Below are positions 10,761-22,303 of a stretch of DNA of 64,000 nucleotides, one piece after another (positions within the stretch are counted from its first letter, which is position 1; each line of letters opens with the position of its first letter). A program made the translations under genes and the position numbers. Where the stretch lies: assembly GCA_049487715.1 (NCBI GenBank), contig CP150574.1, positions 310,001 to 374,000 on the forward strand. Reading direction: 5' to 3'. Source of the DNA: Pycnococcus provasolii. Lineage: Eukaryota; Chlorophyta; Pseudoscourfieldiophyceae; Pseudoscourfieldiales. Under the pieces are notes generated by a model. That model worked only from the letters and a program-made list of their open reading frames with translations. It did no database searches and was not told the DNA's origin.

Positions 10761-12247
10761 ATGTGCACGCGCCTAAAGGTACTCACGCGTAATAGTAATA
10801 GTCAACTCACGATACGTTTAGGAGGGAGGAGCGGTGTGGTGCGTCGTGACTACTCTGCAGCCTTTAAGCTACCTTTAAAAAGGGACACCTTTCCGCCTTT
10901 TCGCTGCCTTTCTACTGCCGCCTTGGATAAGAATAATTACTCCGGCACTGAGTCAGCGATGAATTCACGTCAGCGCGTTCTCATCACCGCGCCGGGCGGA
11001 TACGACAAACTTCAAGTCGAAAACTTACCGGATGACGCTTTCATGCTCGGGGGGAAGACGACGTGCGATGCCCAAAGCGCATGCCCAGAAGGGCACGTCG
11101 CAGTACAGGTGCACGGAGCGGGCGTCAACTACGCTGACATATGCATTCGGTGGGGCCTGTACGGCTCATACAAAAGATTCGTCGGCTACCCAGGCACCCC
11201 AGGATTCGAATTCTCAGGCACCGTTCAGGCAGTTGGCAGCGGCGTCGCCCAATTCAAGCCTGGACAAAAGGTGTTCGGTGTGACGCTCTTCGGTGCTTAC
11301 GCAACACACGTTTGCGTGCCTGCGTCGCAACTGTTTGCTCTTCCTTCGAAGCTGACGCTCGACGAAGGAGCGGGATTTTGCTGCACAGCTCTCACAGCCT
11401 TCTACGCCATCGACAGGCTAGCGAGTAGCAGAAAGGGCGAAACGGTTTTGATTCACAGCGCGGCGGGGGGTGTCGGCTCTATGCTCGTTCAACTTGCCAG
11501 GGCGCGTGGGTGTACCGTCGTTGGCGTCGTAGGGCGACGGGCGAAGGCGACTGTTGCATTTGGCGCAGGCTGTGACGCTGTTGTGGAGAAGGAGACTGGC
11601 GGCATAGCAACGAAGGCTGCAGGTGAGATCTCGTGGTTGCCTGACCGGCCGACTGAGCCGCTGGCGGGTAAGAACCTTGCCACCGCACTCGAGACCGCAG
11701 GCTGTCTCGTGGGCGGCAAGGTACGGGACAACACCCCTGCCGTTGGACCTTTCAATGCTGTGTTCGACGCGAACGGCGTCGCGACACTGCGCATGAGCTA
11801 CAATCTTCTAGCGCCCACTGGAAGATTGGTAGTGTATGGCTTTCATTCCATGCTACCACGCGAGGGAGGAAAACTTGGACTGGTCTCTTGGATCAAGCTT
11901 GCTTGGGACTTCGTGCGAACGCCACGATTCGGCCCGATGGCGGTACGTCACCTCTAAGGCTCTAATCATCCATGGCCGAATAAATGAACAATTTACTAAT
12001 CGAAACACATTAAAAAAAAACAAATCAGCTCACGTCGGATAATCGAAGTGTGATGGGATTCAACCTCTCCTATCTGTTTGACGAACAGGAGGCTCTTCAG
12101 GAGTCGATGAAATCGCTGCTGGAGTTAGTAAATCGTGGCGAGCTCAAGGTGAGCACTGTGACGACATTCCAGCTGCGCGACGTGGCGGGCGCGCACGCGT
12201 CGTTGGAATCGGGCCTAACCACAGGAAAAATCGTTCTTTTGTGCTAA
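10761..12247 (+). CDS. VAT-1-like zinc-independent quinone oxidoreductase, two exons
   Basis: Two exons (10761-11942 and 12029-12247) join in phase 0 across an 86-nt GT-AG intron that contains a TTACTAAT branch-like site, giving 466 residues. The MDR-family fold is shown by GYPGTPGFEFSGTVQAVG, then FGVTLFGAYATH and the NADPH-binding HSAAGGVGSML. After the splice, LTSDNRSVMGFNLSYLF matches the diagnostic C-terminal segment of VAT-1/quinone oxidoreductase-like proteins. No zinc-binding cysteines are evident, as expected for quinone oxidoreductases. The first 65 residues are Arg/Ser-rich and poor in acids, consistent with a mitochondrial or plastid presequence; an internal Met (MNSRQRVLI) marks the likely mature start. 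The substrate is not readable from sequence. Confidence 0.9.
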
Positions 12248-12428
12248 AGTAAAAATTTTGATGATGATGTATGTAGATGTTGTTACAATTTGTATGGTGC
12301 ATGTCGTATAGTCGTGCTTCTTGTGCACGCTTGTGCACTCTCTCTCTTTCTTTCTCTTTCACTCTCAATCTCACTCCCTCAAACACTCACACAAATCAAA
12401 GGAGTAGTCAAGTATTATGTGTCTAACC

Positions 12429-15400
12429 TTAGCTTCGCTCGTAGAATAAAACGAGAGGCTGCAGAGATTCGCGCTTCATCTGCGCAACCACCTCGCTCCA
12501 CTCGCCAATGACGGTGGACACGTCATCGTTGAAGCACGTCCACTTGCCATCCTCCAAAGTCGCACACGTCTCGCGACGGGCAGTGAGGATGCGAGGTTTG
12601 CGTGCTATGCTCTCGCCGCTCTCGTCGTCAGCCACGGCAGGGGCGGACGCCTGAACCATGGGCTGCCAGCAGAATGCCTTGTAGTGCGAGCCGGCATAGC
12701 ACGCAACCGCACGAAGGCGATACGTACTGCCGCCATCTTTGCCGCATGCACCTGGCGCGAGATCGAACACCTCCTTGAGCTCCAGCTCGAGGCCAAGCGA
12801 CGATGCCACTGTGGCAACGTCGCTCGTGGGAGCACGCTGCGTCTCCCAGCACACCAAAAGGCTGAGGCACGACGGCGCATGGTGCACGCGCTCGCTCACC
12901 GGATTGAGGTGCTGGCACGACGAACAAGTTCGATCCGTGCCCTGCTTCTGCTGGATCTCCACCGCACCGAGCAGGGAGCCGAATGACGTGTCGCGGCTGC
13001 GGGCGCTCTCCTTGGCGTTCCGAAGCAGCTGCGCGTGCACGAGGTGGAACGGCTTGGCGTACCGCAGGTGCGTCTCCACCGCGCCGCATGAGCGGCATTG
13101 CGTGTACTGCTCCACGTCCAGCGCCAGCTCGGCGTGAGCAAGGCTCATCTGGTCGTACTCGTCCAAGCCACCCTTCGAGGACGGCGGCGCGTCGGCAGAC
13201 GACGCGTCCGCAACCTCCCTCTTCTTGCTAAATGTGCGGTGCAAACTCTCATACAGCACGTGCATCACCTCACTTGCGTCGGACATCTCGCGAAGCTTGA
13301 AGGCGTCTCCACCGCATGCAGCAAGCGCCGCGCGCAGTCGCGCCGGCGCCACAACCTTGCGCGAGGCTGGGCCACCTGGCCCAGAGGGTCGGGCCGCGTC
13401 CATTGCCGAGAACACCTCGATCAATTCGCGACTCACCGCACCAGATGGCTCACCGGCATCAACCGCGCCGGAGTCAGACGAGAGCAGCCTACGCCGGAAC
13501 GGGCGAAGGTGGTAGAGGCCCTGCACAGCCACGTTCAGGAAGCAGTTGTGCTCCCCGCTCGTGTTGCTCAGCCCCGCGCTGGCAACGGGCTTCACCGCCA
13601 CAGCGGAAGGTGCAGGTGCCGCGGCGCCGTTGCCGTTGGATGAGTTCCCCTTGTTTCCCTTTTTACCACCTCCGGAGCTTCCATTCGGCTGTTGCTGCTG
13701 AGGTGGCGGAGGCGGTGGCTGCTGCTGCTGAGGCATCGGCGGAACCGACGGCGGCACGCCATTCGGCGGCATGGGTGGTGGAGGCACGCCATTAGGCGGC
13801 ATGGGTGGAGGCGGTCCACCAGGCGGAGGCGGTCCGCCAGGCGGGACTGGCGGGCCTGGTGGAGGTGGAACGCCATTCGGCGGCATGGGTGGCCGCACGA
13901 CGCCATTCGGCGCCATCATCTGCGGGGGCATCATGGTGCCACCCGGGCCGTGAACTGGCAGCATGCCAGGAACACCGGGATACACACCGGGCATCGTCGG
14001 TGGGCCGATCGGCATGTGCGGGGGCATGCCATAGCCTGGCATCGCATAAGGTGGCATACCAGGATATGACCCCGGCATGGAGGTGGCCGGCGGAGGTGGC
14101 ACCGGCATGCCAGCGACACCGTTCGGCGCCATTGGGTGCGTCGGAACGCCCGGAGGTCCTGGCGGCGTCATCACAGGCGGCATGCCAGGTCGCGGTGGAC
14201 CGGGTGGCACACCGCCCATTGGCGGCGGGGGCGCACTTCGCGCGGCAGGCACGAACGAGGCGGCGGCAATGTTCAGTCTAGATGCGCTCGAGTTGGCTGG
14301 CGTCGTGCCTGCTGCCGCGGCAGGTGCAGAGGTCTTCGCCGTATCGTCGGTTGCAGGGGCGCCATTCTTCCCCTCCGCGCCAGAAGGCGCGAGCGTCGCG
14401 TTCGCCTCCGTTTCTGGGAAACTCGGCGCAGGCGCGAGAGCTGCCGCTCGTGATTGCGGCTGACCCGACGACGTGCGCGGTTTGCGATCCTCGACGTCTG
14501 TCGCAGACGCAGTCCCGTTGTCGCCATCAGATGGAGACGACATGGCGGCGGGTGCTGCTGCCACAGCAACGCCGTCCTTCTCGACAACGGGAACGTCGTC
14601 TTCCCTAAGCTGACGCTTGCTCCTCGCGCGAGCCTTGCGGCTTCGCTTGGCTTTGGTGTCGCCATCTTTCTGGTCGTCCTCCTTGCCCTTGCTGCCTTCA
14701 TCCTGAGTGAGCCCGGCAGCCGCGGCAGCCGCGGCAGCCTCCTCCCTCTCCGCCTCCTCGATGCGGCGTCGCCAGTGCCCATTCTCCTCCTGCAGGAGCT
14801 CCTGTCGGCGCTGCTCGAGCATTTCCTCCTCAGCCTTGCGGCGCGCTTCAATCTCCGCGGCGCGCCGCTTCCTGACCTCCTCCTCCTCGCGCAGCTTTTC
14901 CTCCTCGCGCTGGCGAACCTCATCCTCCTTTCTCTTGCGCTCCTCCTCCTCACGCAGGCGCCGCTGCTCCTTCTCCTCCTTCTGCTTTCTCTTCTTGGCT
15001 TCGTTTTTCTTCTTTGCCGCCTCCTTCTCCGCAGCTTGCTTGTCCTTCTCAAGATCCTCGAGACCAAGCACGTCAGCTTCCGCCGCCGCCGCCTTCTTCG
15101 CGGCATGCTCCGAAGCTGCCGCCTCGATGCGCATCTGCAGGTACGGCAAGATCAGGTGCTGGCTCACCTCCGCGCCAGGGTCAACGCACAGGATATTCGT
15201 CAGCAGCAGCTCCTGGTGCGTGAGAGCAGCCTGTGCAACTTCGATCTTGTTGTTGATCTCCTTGATCTGCTCCTTGATCCGGTTGAAGAAGTTAAAGTCA
15301 TCCTCGTCGCTGTACAGCTGCGAGTGGATGCTCTCGTGGAACTTGCGCCTCGTGCGCTCAAGCCTAGCCTCGCGCTCCTCCATCGCGCTTTTTCGCGCCT

Positions 15401-17465
15401 GCGCCGCGGCGTTGGCGGCGGATGCCTCGTCGCCGCCCGCCGCGGCGGCAGCCGCCGCCTGCGCCTGCGCCTCGATCGCAGCCGCCTGAGCACTGGGATC
15501 CTCGGAGATGTCCTGCATCATTCGCTGCACGCTCAGCCGCCACGCGCTGAGCTGCTGGCACTCGCGGTCGCTAGCCTGCTCCTGCCTCTCGAGAACCTCC
15601 TGCTCGTGCACGAGTCGCTGCAACCGCTGGCTCTGCTCGCGCAGCGCGTCGAGCAGCTCCACCTGCTCCTCGTGCGCCGCGTCCACCATCGCCGCACGAT
15701 GGCGCTCGAGCTCAGCGGCGTTGCGGAACGTTCCTCCCTCGCTCTGCCGCGGCGCGCGCTTCGCCTCCTCAAGCTCTTGCTGAAGCCGCTTGAACTCCGG
15801 CTCGCCCTTGGCAATCTTGATGGCAATCTGCCCGCGTTTGTTCATCGACGCACGATTCTCGTGCTCCAGCACATGAATCTTCGCGCGCGTCAGAACTTCC
15901 TCACGTCGAAGCAGCGTGCGCATCTGCTCGTCGTTGATCTCAGGGTGTGTGGGTGGTGGTGGAGGTTGCGAATTTTCGTTGGAGCCGGTGGATGCTGTGG
16001 ACGGACCAGCTTCCTGGCCTGCGGGAGTGTCACCGTTCGACGACGCGGATGAGCCGGAGGCGGCTGCTGCCGCCGCGGCACGCTGCTGCTGCTGCTGCTG
16101 CGGTGGTGGCGGCGGCGGAAGGCCAGCAGCATCCTTGCGCATCTGCAACATGCCGTTCATGAGCTCTCTCGCGCGCTTCTTCTCACTTTCGTAGCTCTGC
16201 TGCTCCGCGAGTGCGCGCACGAGTCCCTTGTAAGCCTGCTGCGCGGCGGTGGCAAGATCCTCGCATCCCAGGGTGCGCTTCGCGGACGCTCGTGCCTTCT
16301 CCATCGTGCACACGATGCGCCCGTACACCCAGTCGAGCACGAGCCCGCGGCAGTCATCGTCATTCTCCACACGGCATGGCTGCCCATCCTCCCCAATCTG
16401 ACGACGTTCCAGGTGCTGCAGCCATTTGGGGTGCACATTCATCTCCGCCGCCTCCTGGTCGTACGTGAAGAGGTCGATCTCCTCCTCGATTTCGTCGGGG
16501 TCGTTCGCATCGCGCGGCTTGTTGAGCTCCGCGGCGTATCCCTCGACGCGATCGAGCAGAAACTCCGCGCACCTCTCCAAGCTGTCCTGGCTGAGCAGTT
16601 CAAGGTCCGCGAACGCGAGTTCCTTCGACGTCGACTGTCTCTCCCCGGCGGGGATCTCGTCGTTGACGAAGCGAAGCACAGGCAGAAGGCACGAGTCGAA
16701 GAGGCACTGCTCTTCGTCACGCAGATCCTCGAGGATGGTGGAGATGTTGTCGATGGTCGTTTGGCGAGCCATTTGGGAGAGCTGCTCCTGCGGTATGCGC
16801 CGCTGCCGGTCACGCGTCTTGACTTCCTCGTCGAGCTGTCTCGTGTTGTGTCCGACAGTCTTCAGGAGGTTCGCCATGCGTTCTCGTAGCGCCGTCTCGG
16901 CGGGCGTGGGTGGTCGTCCCGGCTGAACGGGCTGGAGCTTGAGGTTATGGTTGGTGGTGAGATGGTTGCGGAACTCCTCGGATGTGCGGAAGGTGGGCGG
17001 GCTTTCGAGGTCCTCGTTGAGTGTGCACTGCCACAGCTTCCACGTGGAGTGCGACTTCATGCGATCGAGAGACTCGTGCAGGAGGTTCATCATGTTGACG
17101 TCGCCGTAGTCCTGCGTGACGACGTTCATCTCCGTTGCGTGCAAATCGAGCTCGCGGAGTGGCAGGCGGAGCAGGTCGCGCTTTTCTTCCGTTGACAGTG
17201 TTTCCCAGAACGTGCGAACAGCCTCGAGCCGTTTGTCCTTTTCAGCCTGGTCGTGCTGCGTGGGAAGTCCCGTGGGACCGACTGTTGACGCGTTGATCTC
17301 ATCTGCTGGGTCCGTTGTGGTGGCAGCTGCTGCAGCCAGGTTGAGATCTTTGTCGTTGTTGGACACGTTGTTGCTCCACGAAACCGGTCTTGTTTCAACT
17401 TCAGATGTCAAGCCTGAAGACGATCCCTTGCGGGATGTGCTCCCTTTTTGTTTTTTGGATGGCAT
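12429..17465 (-). CDS. Giant ubiquitin-specific protease-like protein (USP53/54-like catalytic domain)
   Basis: The 1,678-residue protein ends in a USP fold. The Cys box is GLSNTSGEHNCFLNVAVQGL (nucleophile candidate C1308), the His box is ACYAGSHYKAFCW (H1594), and between them are two CxxC pairs (CRSC, CSSC) typical of the USP finger. The Cys box and the closing WTCFNDD...PLVLFYE segment resemble USP53/USP54 and plant UCH-related proteins such as At3g47890; several members of that group are inactive. The N-terminal half is helical and precedes long charged coiled coils (about 780-930) and a Pro/Gly/Met-rich stretch with repeated MPPNGVPPP units (about 1070-1270). Ala and Gln runs occur. The gene is intronless. 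Deubiquitinating activity is possible but unproved. Confidence 0.85.
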   Translation of the reverse strand: MPSKKQKGSTSRKGSSSGLTSEVETRPVSWSNNVSNNDKDLNLAAAAATTTDPADEINASTVGPTGLPTQHDQAEKDKRLEAVRTFWETLSTEEKRDLLRLPLRELDLHATEMNVVTQDYGDVNMMNLLHESLDRMKSHSTWKLWQCTLNEDLESPPTFRTSEEFRNHLTTNHNLKLQPVQPGRPPTPAETALRERMANLLKTVGHNTRQLDEEVKTRDRQRRIPQEQLSQMARQTTIDNISTILEDLRDEEQCLFDSCLLPVLRFVNDEIPAGERQSTSKELAFADLELLSQDSLERCAEFLLDRVEGYAAELNKPRDANDPDEIEEEIDLFTYDQEAAEMNVHPKWLQHLERRQIGEDGQPCRVENDDDCRGLVLDWVYGRIVCTMEKARASAKRTLGCEDLATAAQQAYKGLVRALAEQQSYESEKKRARELMNGMLQMRKDAAGLPPPPPPQQQQQQRAAAAAAASGSSASSNGDTPAGQEAGPSTASTGSNENSQPPPPPTHPEINDEQMRTLLRREEVLTRAKIHVLEHENRASMNKRGQIAIKIAKGEPEFKRLQQELEEAKRAPRQSEGGTFRNAAELERHRAAMVDAAHEEQVELLDALREQSQRLQRLVHEQEVLERQEQASDRECQQLSAWRLSVQRMMQDISEDPSAQAAAIEAQAQAAAAAAAGGDEASAANAAAQARKSAMEEREARLERTRRKFHESIHSQLYSDEDDFNFFNRIKEQIKEINNKIEVAQAALTHQELLLTNILCVDPGAEVSQHLILPYLQMRIEAAASEHAAKKAAAAEADVLGLEDLEKDKQAAEKEAAKKKNEAKKRKQKEEKEQRRLREEEERKRKEDEVRQREEEKLREEEEVRKRRAAEIEARRKAEEEMLEQRRQELLQEENGHWRRRIEEAEREEAAAAAAAAGLTQDEGSKGKEDDQKDGDTKAKRSRKARARSKRQLREDDVPVVEKDGVAVAAAPAAMSSPSDGDNGTASATDVEDRKPRTSSGQPQSRAAALAPAPSFPETEANATLAPSGAEGKNGAPATDDTAKTSAPAAAAGTTPANSSASRLNIAAASFVPAARSAPPPPMGGVPPGPPRPGMPPVMTPPGPPGVPTHPMAPNGVAGMPVPPPPATSMPGSYPGMPPYAMPGYGMPPHMPIGPPTMPGVYPGVPGMLPVHGPGGTMMPPQMMAPNGVVRPPMPPNGVPPPPGPPVPPGGPPPPGGPPPPMPPNGVPPPPMPPNGVPPSVPPMPQQQQPPPPPPQQQQPNGSSGGGKKGNKGNSSNGNGAAAPAPSAVAVKPVASAGLSNTSGEHNCFLNVAVQGLYHLRPFRRRLLSSDSGAVDAGEPSGAVSRELIEVFSAMDAARPSGPGGPASRKVVAPARLRAALAACGGDAFKLREMSDASEVMHVLYESLHRTFSKKREVADASSADAPPSSKGGLDEYDQMSLAHAELALDVEQYTQCRSCGAVETHLRYAKPFHLVHAQLLRNAKESARSRDTSFGSLLGAVEIQQKQGTDRTCSSCQHLNPVSERVHHAPSCLSLLVCWETQRAPTSDVATVASSLGLELELKEVFDLAPGACGKDGGSTYRLRAVACYAGSHYKAFCWQPMVQASAPAVADDESGESIARKPRILTARRETCATLEDGKWTCFNDDVSTVIGEWSEVVAQMKRESLQPLVLFYERS
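13690..14260 (-). repeat. Coding Pro/Gly-rich minisatellite in the USP-like gene
   Basis: Imperfect short repeats encoding PPNGVPPP, GGPPPPGGPP and related units. The reading frame stays open. It probably forms a flexible linker between the coiled coils and the USP domain. Confidence 0.8.
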
Positions 17466-19210
17466 ATATCACGGATGTGTGTGTGGAAGTGAAAAAAAGC
17501 CAGGCCTGAGTTGACCCTTTTTTTTCTGTGTGCAGCGTATGTGCCCTTTTTTTTTTTTTGCTTTGCTTTGCTTTGCCTCACTCAACAGGAACAAACTTAT
17601 GTGAAGTGATCCAGCGTGTTGGAATATATGTATGGAAAGACGCACAAAACTCTATGGTTCCACAAACAAAAAACTTTGAGATGGTACGGGTAAAGCGGCT
17701 GTTGGCTTTTGTGTTGACGAGAAGAAGCTTTCAAAGAAGTACTTTGTTGTTTTGCTTCCAAGAGATTCTTCTGATGATGATGGTGAAGATGATGATGCCA
17801 AAAAACTTCCCAGAGTCGTGTTGTTGCAGTTGAACTTTTAATTAAGAACGCACCCGATGCTGCACCGCGAGCAGAGAGAGTACAGAGAGAGGTATACAAA
17901 AAGATTATGTTTGTTATTTATGCGGTACAAACCAAGGTCACTGGTATAACCAAGATGACGAAGAGTAAAAAAACAATCCTGAAGAACACTGAAGACTATG
18001 AAGACTACAGAGAGAGAGAGAGAGAGATTCGCTTAGCGAGGGCACGGTGGAGTAAGCTAACCACAAACGCAACTCGCTAACGAACTAAAATGCCGCAGAT
18101 GGCGGTCGCCTGGGACCCAGTGGGGGGAGGGCGACCTAAAGAGGGAGAGGGGAGAGGGGAGAGGAGGGGAGAACCAGCGCCGCGCAAAGCAGAGCCTCAT
18201 TCTCCGCCGGGACCGGGAGAGAACAGAACAGAACAGGGTTCCCCTCCCCTCCCCTCCCCCCAGGCCAGGGGACCCGGTTCCCTTCCCCGCTAGGCAGCCT
18301 CATCGACCTAAGGTTTAGCTAGGACTCCCCTTAGCTTGACCAGAGCCTCACCTCAGCCTGTTGAGAGTTGAGACCTGTGTCAAACCCTACCTACTTCCTA
18401 CCGTCAGACCGTGGACTCTGTCAGTAGTTCTATGATAGCAGGGGCTCCCCCAGCCAGGAATAAATCAGAGATTCCAGTACCCGGGTACGGGGACTCGGCT
18501 AGTTAAAACTTAAAGTTTAGCTCGGGTTCAGGCGTGCAGTGCAGCGAAGGACGAGAAATTCCAGAGTCCAGACTCTACACCTAGGGGGATTGCTTGTGAT
18601 CGACCCTAGCTAGTGATCGACCGACTTTTCTCTTCCCCGATCCCGTGCTATGTATGCGCAGAGCCGCAGACATTTTCTGACATTTGTCTGGGACCACCCG
18701 ACTCCCGACTCGGCGGGACTGACGGGGAGGCTGGTGGCGGCACGCCCGTGGGATCTCTGGTCTCATCGGCCTCGGGATCGCGCGTCTGTGGTTAAGGGTA
18801 ACCTTAGATCCACACTTCCGTGGTGTTCGGGTGTGTTCATTCCCTCCACACCTCCTCATTTCCGGGTGTTGGTTGGGGAGCCGTCGTTGATTGGCCTTTC
18901 GTTCCTTTGAATAGGATTCCTCCTAACCCCGAATAATCCGCGCGTCTCCGTTCTTGTCGAATTACCGGGTTTAGGGGTTCGCGCCGCCGCCTCGTTCTTA
19001 TTCGTCTCGTACGTCGCCTTTCTTTCCTCCCTTTCCTTTGGCCTGTTAGCACGCACTTTTGCACTTTTCAAAGCACGCTGCGTGTTACAGACACTCGTGC
19101 TCGCTCGCTCGCTCGCTCGCTCGCTCTTTCAGACACGTGGCGTGACGTGACGTGACCCCTCTGCAGTGCGTGGTGATATACTGTTTGCAGCACTTTTACT
19201 ACCAACCACG
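17466..19210. other. Intergenic interval (USP-like / NIP7)
   Basis: About 1.7 kb without a supportable gene. It contains T-rich tracts just upstream of the USP-like start, a (GA)n run near 18009-18026, purine-rich sequence at 18140-18190 and a (GCTC)n run near 19102-19126 ahead of NIP7. Small open frames here have no recognisable features. Confidence 0.6.
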
Positions 19211-19982
19211 ATGCGTCCTTTGACTGACGAGGAGTCGCGGATGGTGTTTGAGAAAATGTACAAGTTCGTCGGCAAGTCCATCAAAACCATCGTCGACGAC
19301 CCCGCCAACCCGCACCTGCTACGCGTGCACAGACAAAAAGTCTACTACATACGCGAAGAAATATGCAAACGAGCGGGAAACGTCGCACGCGACCACCTCG
19401 TGGCACTGGGGACCAACATCGGGAAATTCACACACGCCGGCAAATTCCGTCTCACAATAGGTGCACTCGACCTCCTTGCAAAACACGCGAAAAATAAGGT
19501 GCGTGCCAATGCTTGATTTTTTTGTGCATATGTGTGTGCAGTGGGCCCTTGATGACAAAAAGTCAAAACACATTCATAACTTCAGTCTTCAACCTGACTC
19601 AAAACATGAAGAGACGTTTTCATTTTTGCTTGAACTCCACTGAGGCCGTATTGTCGTCCCGTCTTGAGCATATGCCGAAAAAAAACAATCAATCAGCTCA
19701 CACCACCGAAAACAACAACAACTGAAATAGATATGGGTGAAGCCAACCTCGGAGATGAGCTACATGTACGGCAACAACGTGCTGAAGTCTGGGTTAGGTC
19801 GCATCACGGAGGCGACGCCGGCGTACACTGGCGTTGTCATATACACGATGGCGGACGTGCCGATTGGCTTCGGGGTCACGGCACGCTCGACGCAGGAGTG
19901 TCGCAAGCTCGAGCCGAGCGCGGTTGTCGCTTTCAACCAGGCGGACGTCGGCCTGTACCTCAGGAGCGAAGACACCATGTAA
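19211..19982 (+). CDS. NIP7: NIP7, 60S ribosome biogenesis factor, two exons
   Basis: Exon 1 (19211-19498) and exon 2 (19731-19982) join in phase 0 across a 232-nt GT-AG intron, giving 179 residues against 180 in human NIP7. The start [20 protein letters not shown] and the second-exon segments [15 protein letters not shown] and [20 protein letters not shown] are the conserved NIP7 N-terminal and PUA-domain sequences. NIP7 binds pre-ribosomal RNA and is needed for 27S pre-rRNA processing and 60S assembly in the nucleolus. The frame is open 15 codons upstream of 19211, but similarity starts at this Met. ATG12 follows on the same strand about 108 bp downstream. Confidence 0.95.
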
Positions 19983-20089
19983 TACAGCAGCCATTTCACA
20001 CATGCACAGCCTGGCAATTTTGGGGGTTCCAACCAAACCCCAAATTCGGCCCTCGTTGTCGTTGAGGTTTCGGTCATTCGTCCCGTGCC

Positions 20090-20663
20090 ATGGCGGACGA
20101 CAACTCCGCCGCCGCCGCGCTCTCAGGTGCTGCTGCTGGTGATGCACCTCCACCTCCGCAACAGCGCGAGCACCACCAGCAGCCTTCGCCATCCACATCC
20201 ACAGCACAACCACAACCACAACCACAACTAGCAGCAGCAGCAGCAGCAGCATCGCCGCCGAGAAAAGGTATGCGTGTCACCACAGTCCACAGCACTCGCC
20301 GTCACTTCAGACTATTCAAAGCAAAGATGACTAACAATTAAAACCCAATCAACAAATGCAGTTGTGGTGGTGTTCCGCGCCGCGGGCGACGCGCCTGTGC
20401 TCAAAGTATCCAAATTCAAGGTGGACGAGTCCGCACGGTTCGCAAAGGTAAACAACTTCCTCACGACGCAGCTACAGGCTTACCTTTCGTCCGTCAACCC
20501 GGAGTCTGCAGGAGGTGCGGGAACCGCTGCACCGAGCGTCTTCTGCTACCTCAACAGTGCCTTCACGCCAAGTCTGGAGGAGCGTCTGAGTGCCCTTCGC
20601 GACGACTACGGCGCGGATGGTCGGCTTGTCGTTCACTACGCGCTCAAGCCTGCGTGGGGTTGA
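20090..20663 (+). CDS. ATG12: Autophagy ubiquitin-like protein ATG12, two exons
   Basis: Exon 1 (20090-20267) and exon 2 (20362-20663) join in phase 1 across a 94-nt intron, giving about 159 residues. The second exon carries the ubiquitin-like fold of ATG12: VVVVFRAAGDAPVLKVSKFKV, then FCYLNSAFTPSLEERL, YGADGRLVVHYALKPAWG. As in other ATG12 proteins the chain ends directly at the conjugating glycine (AWG-stop), so no protease processing is needed before ATG7/ATG10-dependent conjugation to ATG5. The first exon encodes a Ala/Pro/Gln-rich low-complexity extension, usual for ATG12. The ATG12-ATG5 conjugate drives ATG8 lipidation in autophagosome formation. Confidence 0.94.
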
Positions 20664-21740
20664 TAATTGACTACCTATATTCAAATTCAGTAATGGAATG
20701 GAATGTACTTTACTACATACAGTAAGTCCACCAAACACGTGACCACCAAACACAACATCACAGCTTATCACAACACATCACAACACATCACAACCAGAAC
20801 AAAACCTCCACTCCTCCAGGTCTCGGTCTCCAGGAACAGGTCTCCAGGAACTCCTGGTTAGGGTTAGGGTTACAGGTTAGGGTTAGGGTTACCACGGTCC
20901 AGGGAGGCCGGGAGGGAAGAGGCGGAGTTGTACAACCTCAGGCATCATCAGAGAGGGGCATTATCTCATGAGGAAGGAGTGAAACACATATGTAACCCGA
21001 AACGAAACCCTTCGAGGAAGGAAGGACCGACCCTTGCTGTGATGCATGCAGTGAGTGCCTGTGAGAAGACGGTGTAATAAACTGTAAAGTTTCATGAGAA
21101 GATGGTGGTTGCCTGACATTCGCTGTGCGCCTGTTCCTGACTTAGTTCTTACATAGAATGATACTGTAGAAGTACAGCAAGAACAGGTCGTTCCCGCCGA
21201 CGAGAACCGCGCAGAACCGGTTTCGAAGTGAGCCTCAACCGGAGCCTCCTCCTTCCTGACACATGAAACACGAGCCGAGGAAGTCCGGAGCCCGGAGGAA
21301 GTTCATCAGCAGTTCCCCCCTAAAGGTACTGTACGATAGGAAAGCCATAGCCTTTTACCAAGTACAAGTACCGGGTTGGCGTATGTGCATGCGCGGCCGG
21401 CCCCTTATTATTGGGGACATAGACCTGTAATTCTTCGAAGTGAACCAATGGAGGTGGCCAAGGTGCCAGGTGCCAGAGAGGTGTGCCAGGGCCCCTATTA
21501 TTACCTCTATTATTCGCGTCCGTGCCCTACCCTACCCGGTACCCTGCCCGTTCATCGAGCTCACACAGTGTGAGTGACACAGCGTACAGGCGTAACCTGC
21601 GACGACTCTGCGACTAGAATGTAAGGCTTGGTAAGTGGTGAGGAGCCTCAGCGACTCCTCCACCTGAGGGGGCAGCGTATTCTCCCCTCCCCGGGCTGCC
21701 CGGCCGGAGTCGTCTCCTGGAGTCCGTGTCAACGCTCGTC
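20664..21740. other. Intergenic interval (ATG12 / thioredoxin-domain gene)
   Basis: No gene is supported. A TTAGGG tract at 20857-20891 is followed by about 850 bp of unique sequence. This tract is the farthest of all from a downstream start codon. Confidence 0.6.
20857..20891. repeat. Telomere-like TTAGGG tract
   Basis: Two short TTAGGG blocks are separated by ACA. It is about 850 bp upstream of the thioredoxin-domain gene and 195 bp after ATG12. Confidence 0.88.
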
Positions 21741-22268
21741 ATGGCGAACATCAAGCTCCCGCCTCCGCAGAAGTTCCTCGAAGACGGCGAAGAGCTCGAG
21801 AACTTTCTGTGCACAGGGGGACTTAAGGGTAAGTGTGAGACTTGTTACCACTGGGTTGCAGGGCACGTTGGCGAACGTTGGCGTGTTGGAGGTGTTGTCG
21901 CGTTTAGCGCGACGAGAGAGAGAGAGAGAGAGAGGAGGGGTGGTTGGAGGAGCGAGCGAGCGAGCGAGAGCAAGGCGCTGCGCGACACTGCACTCGTCTT
22001 TCTTTCAGGTTGAAAAGTGCTTGGAAAAGTGCGACGTCAAAGAAAGGCAACTCCAAAGACAAACGACTTTCTCAAACTGCGGCATGAACTCGTCTTGCTC
22101 GCTTGCTTGTCAAAACGTTTGCGGAGCAAAGCAAACGATAAGCTGCGTTCAACAAGTGCAACGGAGTTGCCACAGCAGCACCACCACGCGGCACTTTTGC
22201 TTTTACCTCGCAGCATGGAAAACAGTTGTGGCACGAATCCAGGGGTAGGCCAGCTATACTGACACACT

Positions 22269-22303
<35 letters not shown>

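Noticed and set aside
14454-16052. Long plus-strand open frame (532 residues)
   Set aside because: It lies antisense to the coiled-coil part of the USP-like gene; its Leu/Arg-rich sequence is a mirror of Glu/Lys/Arg codons.
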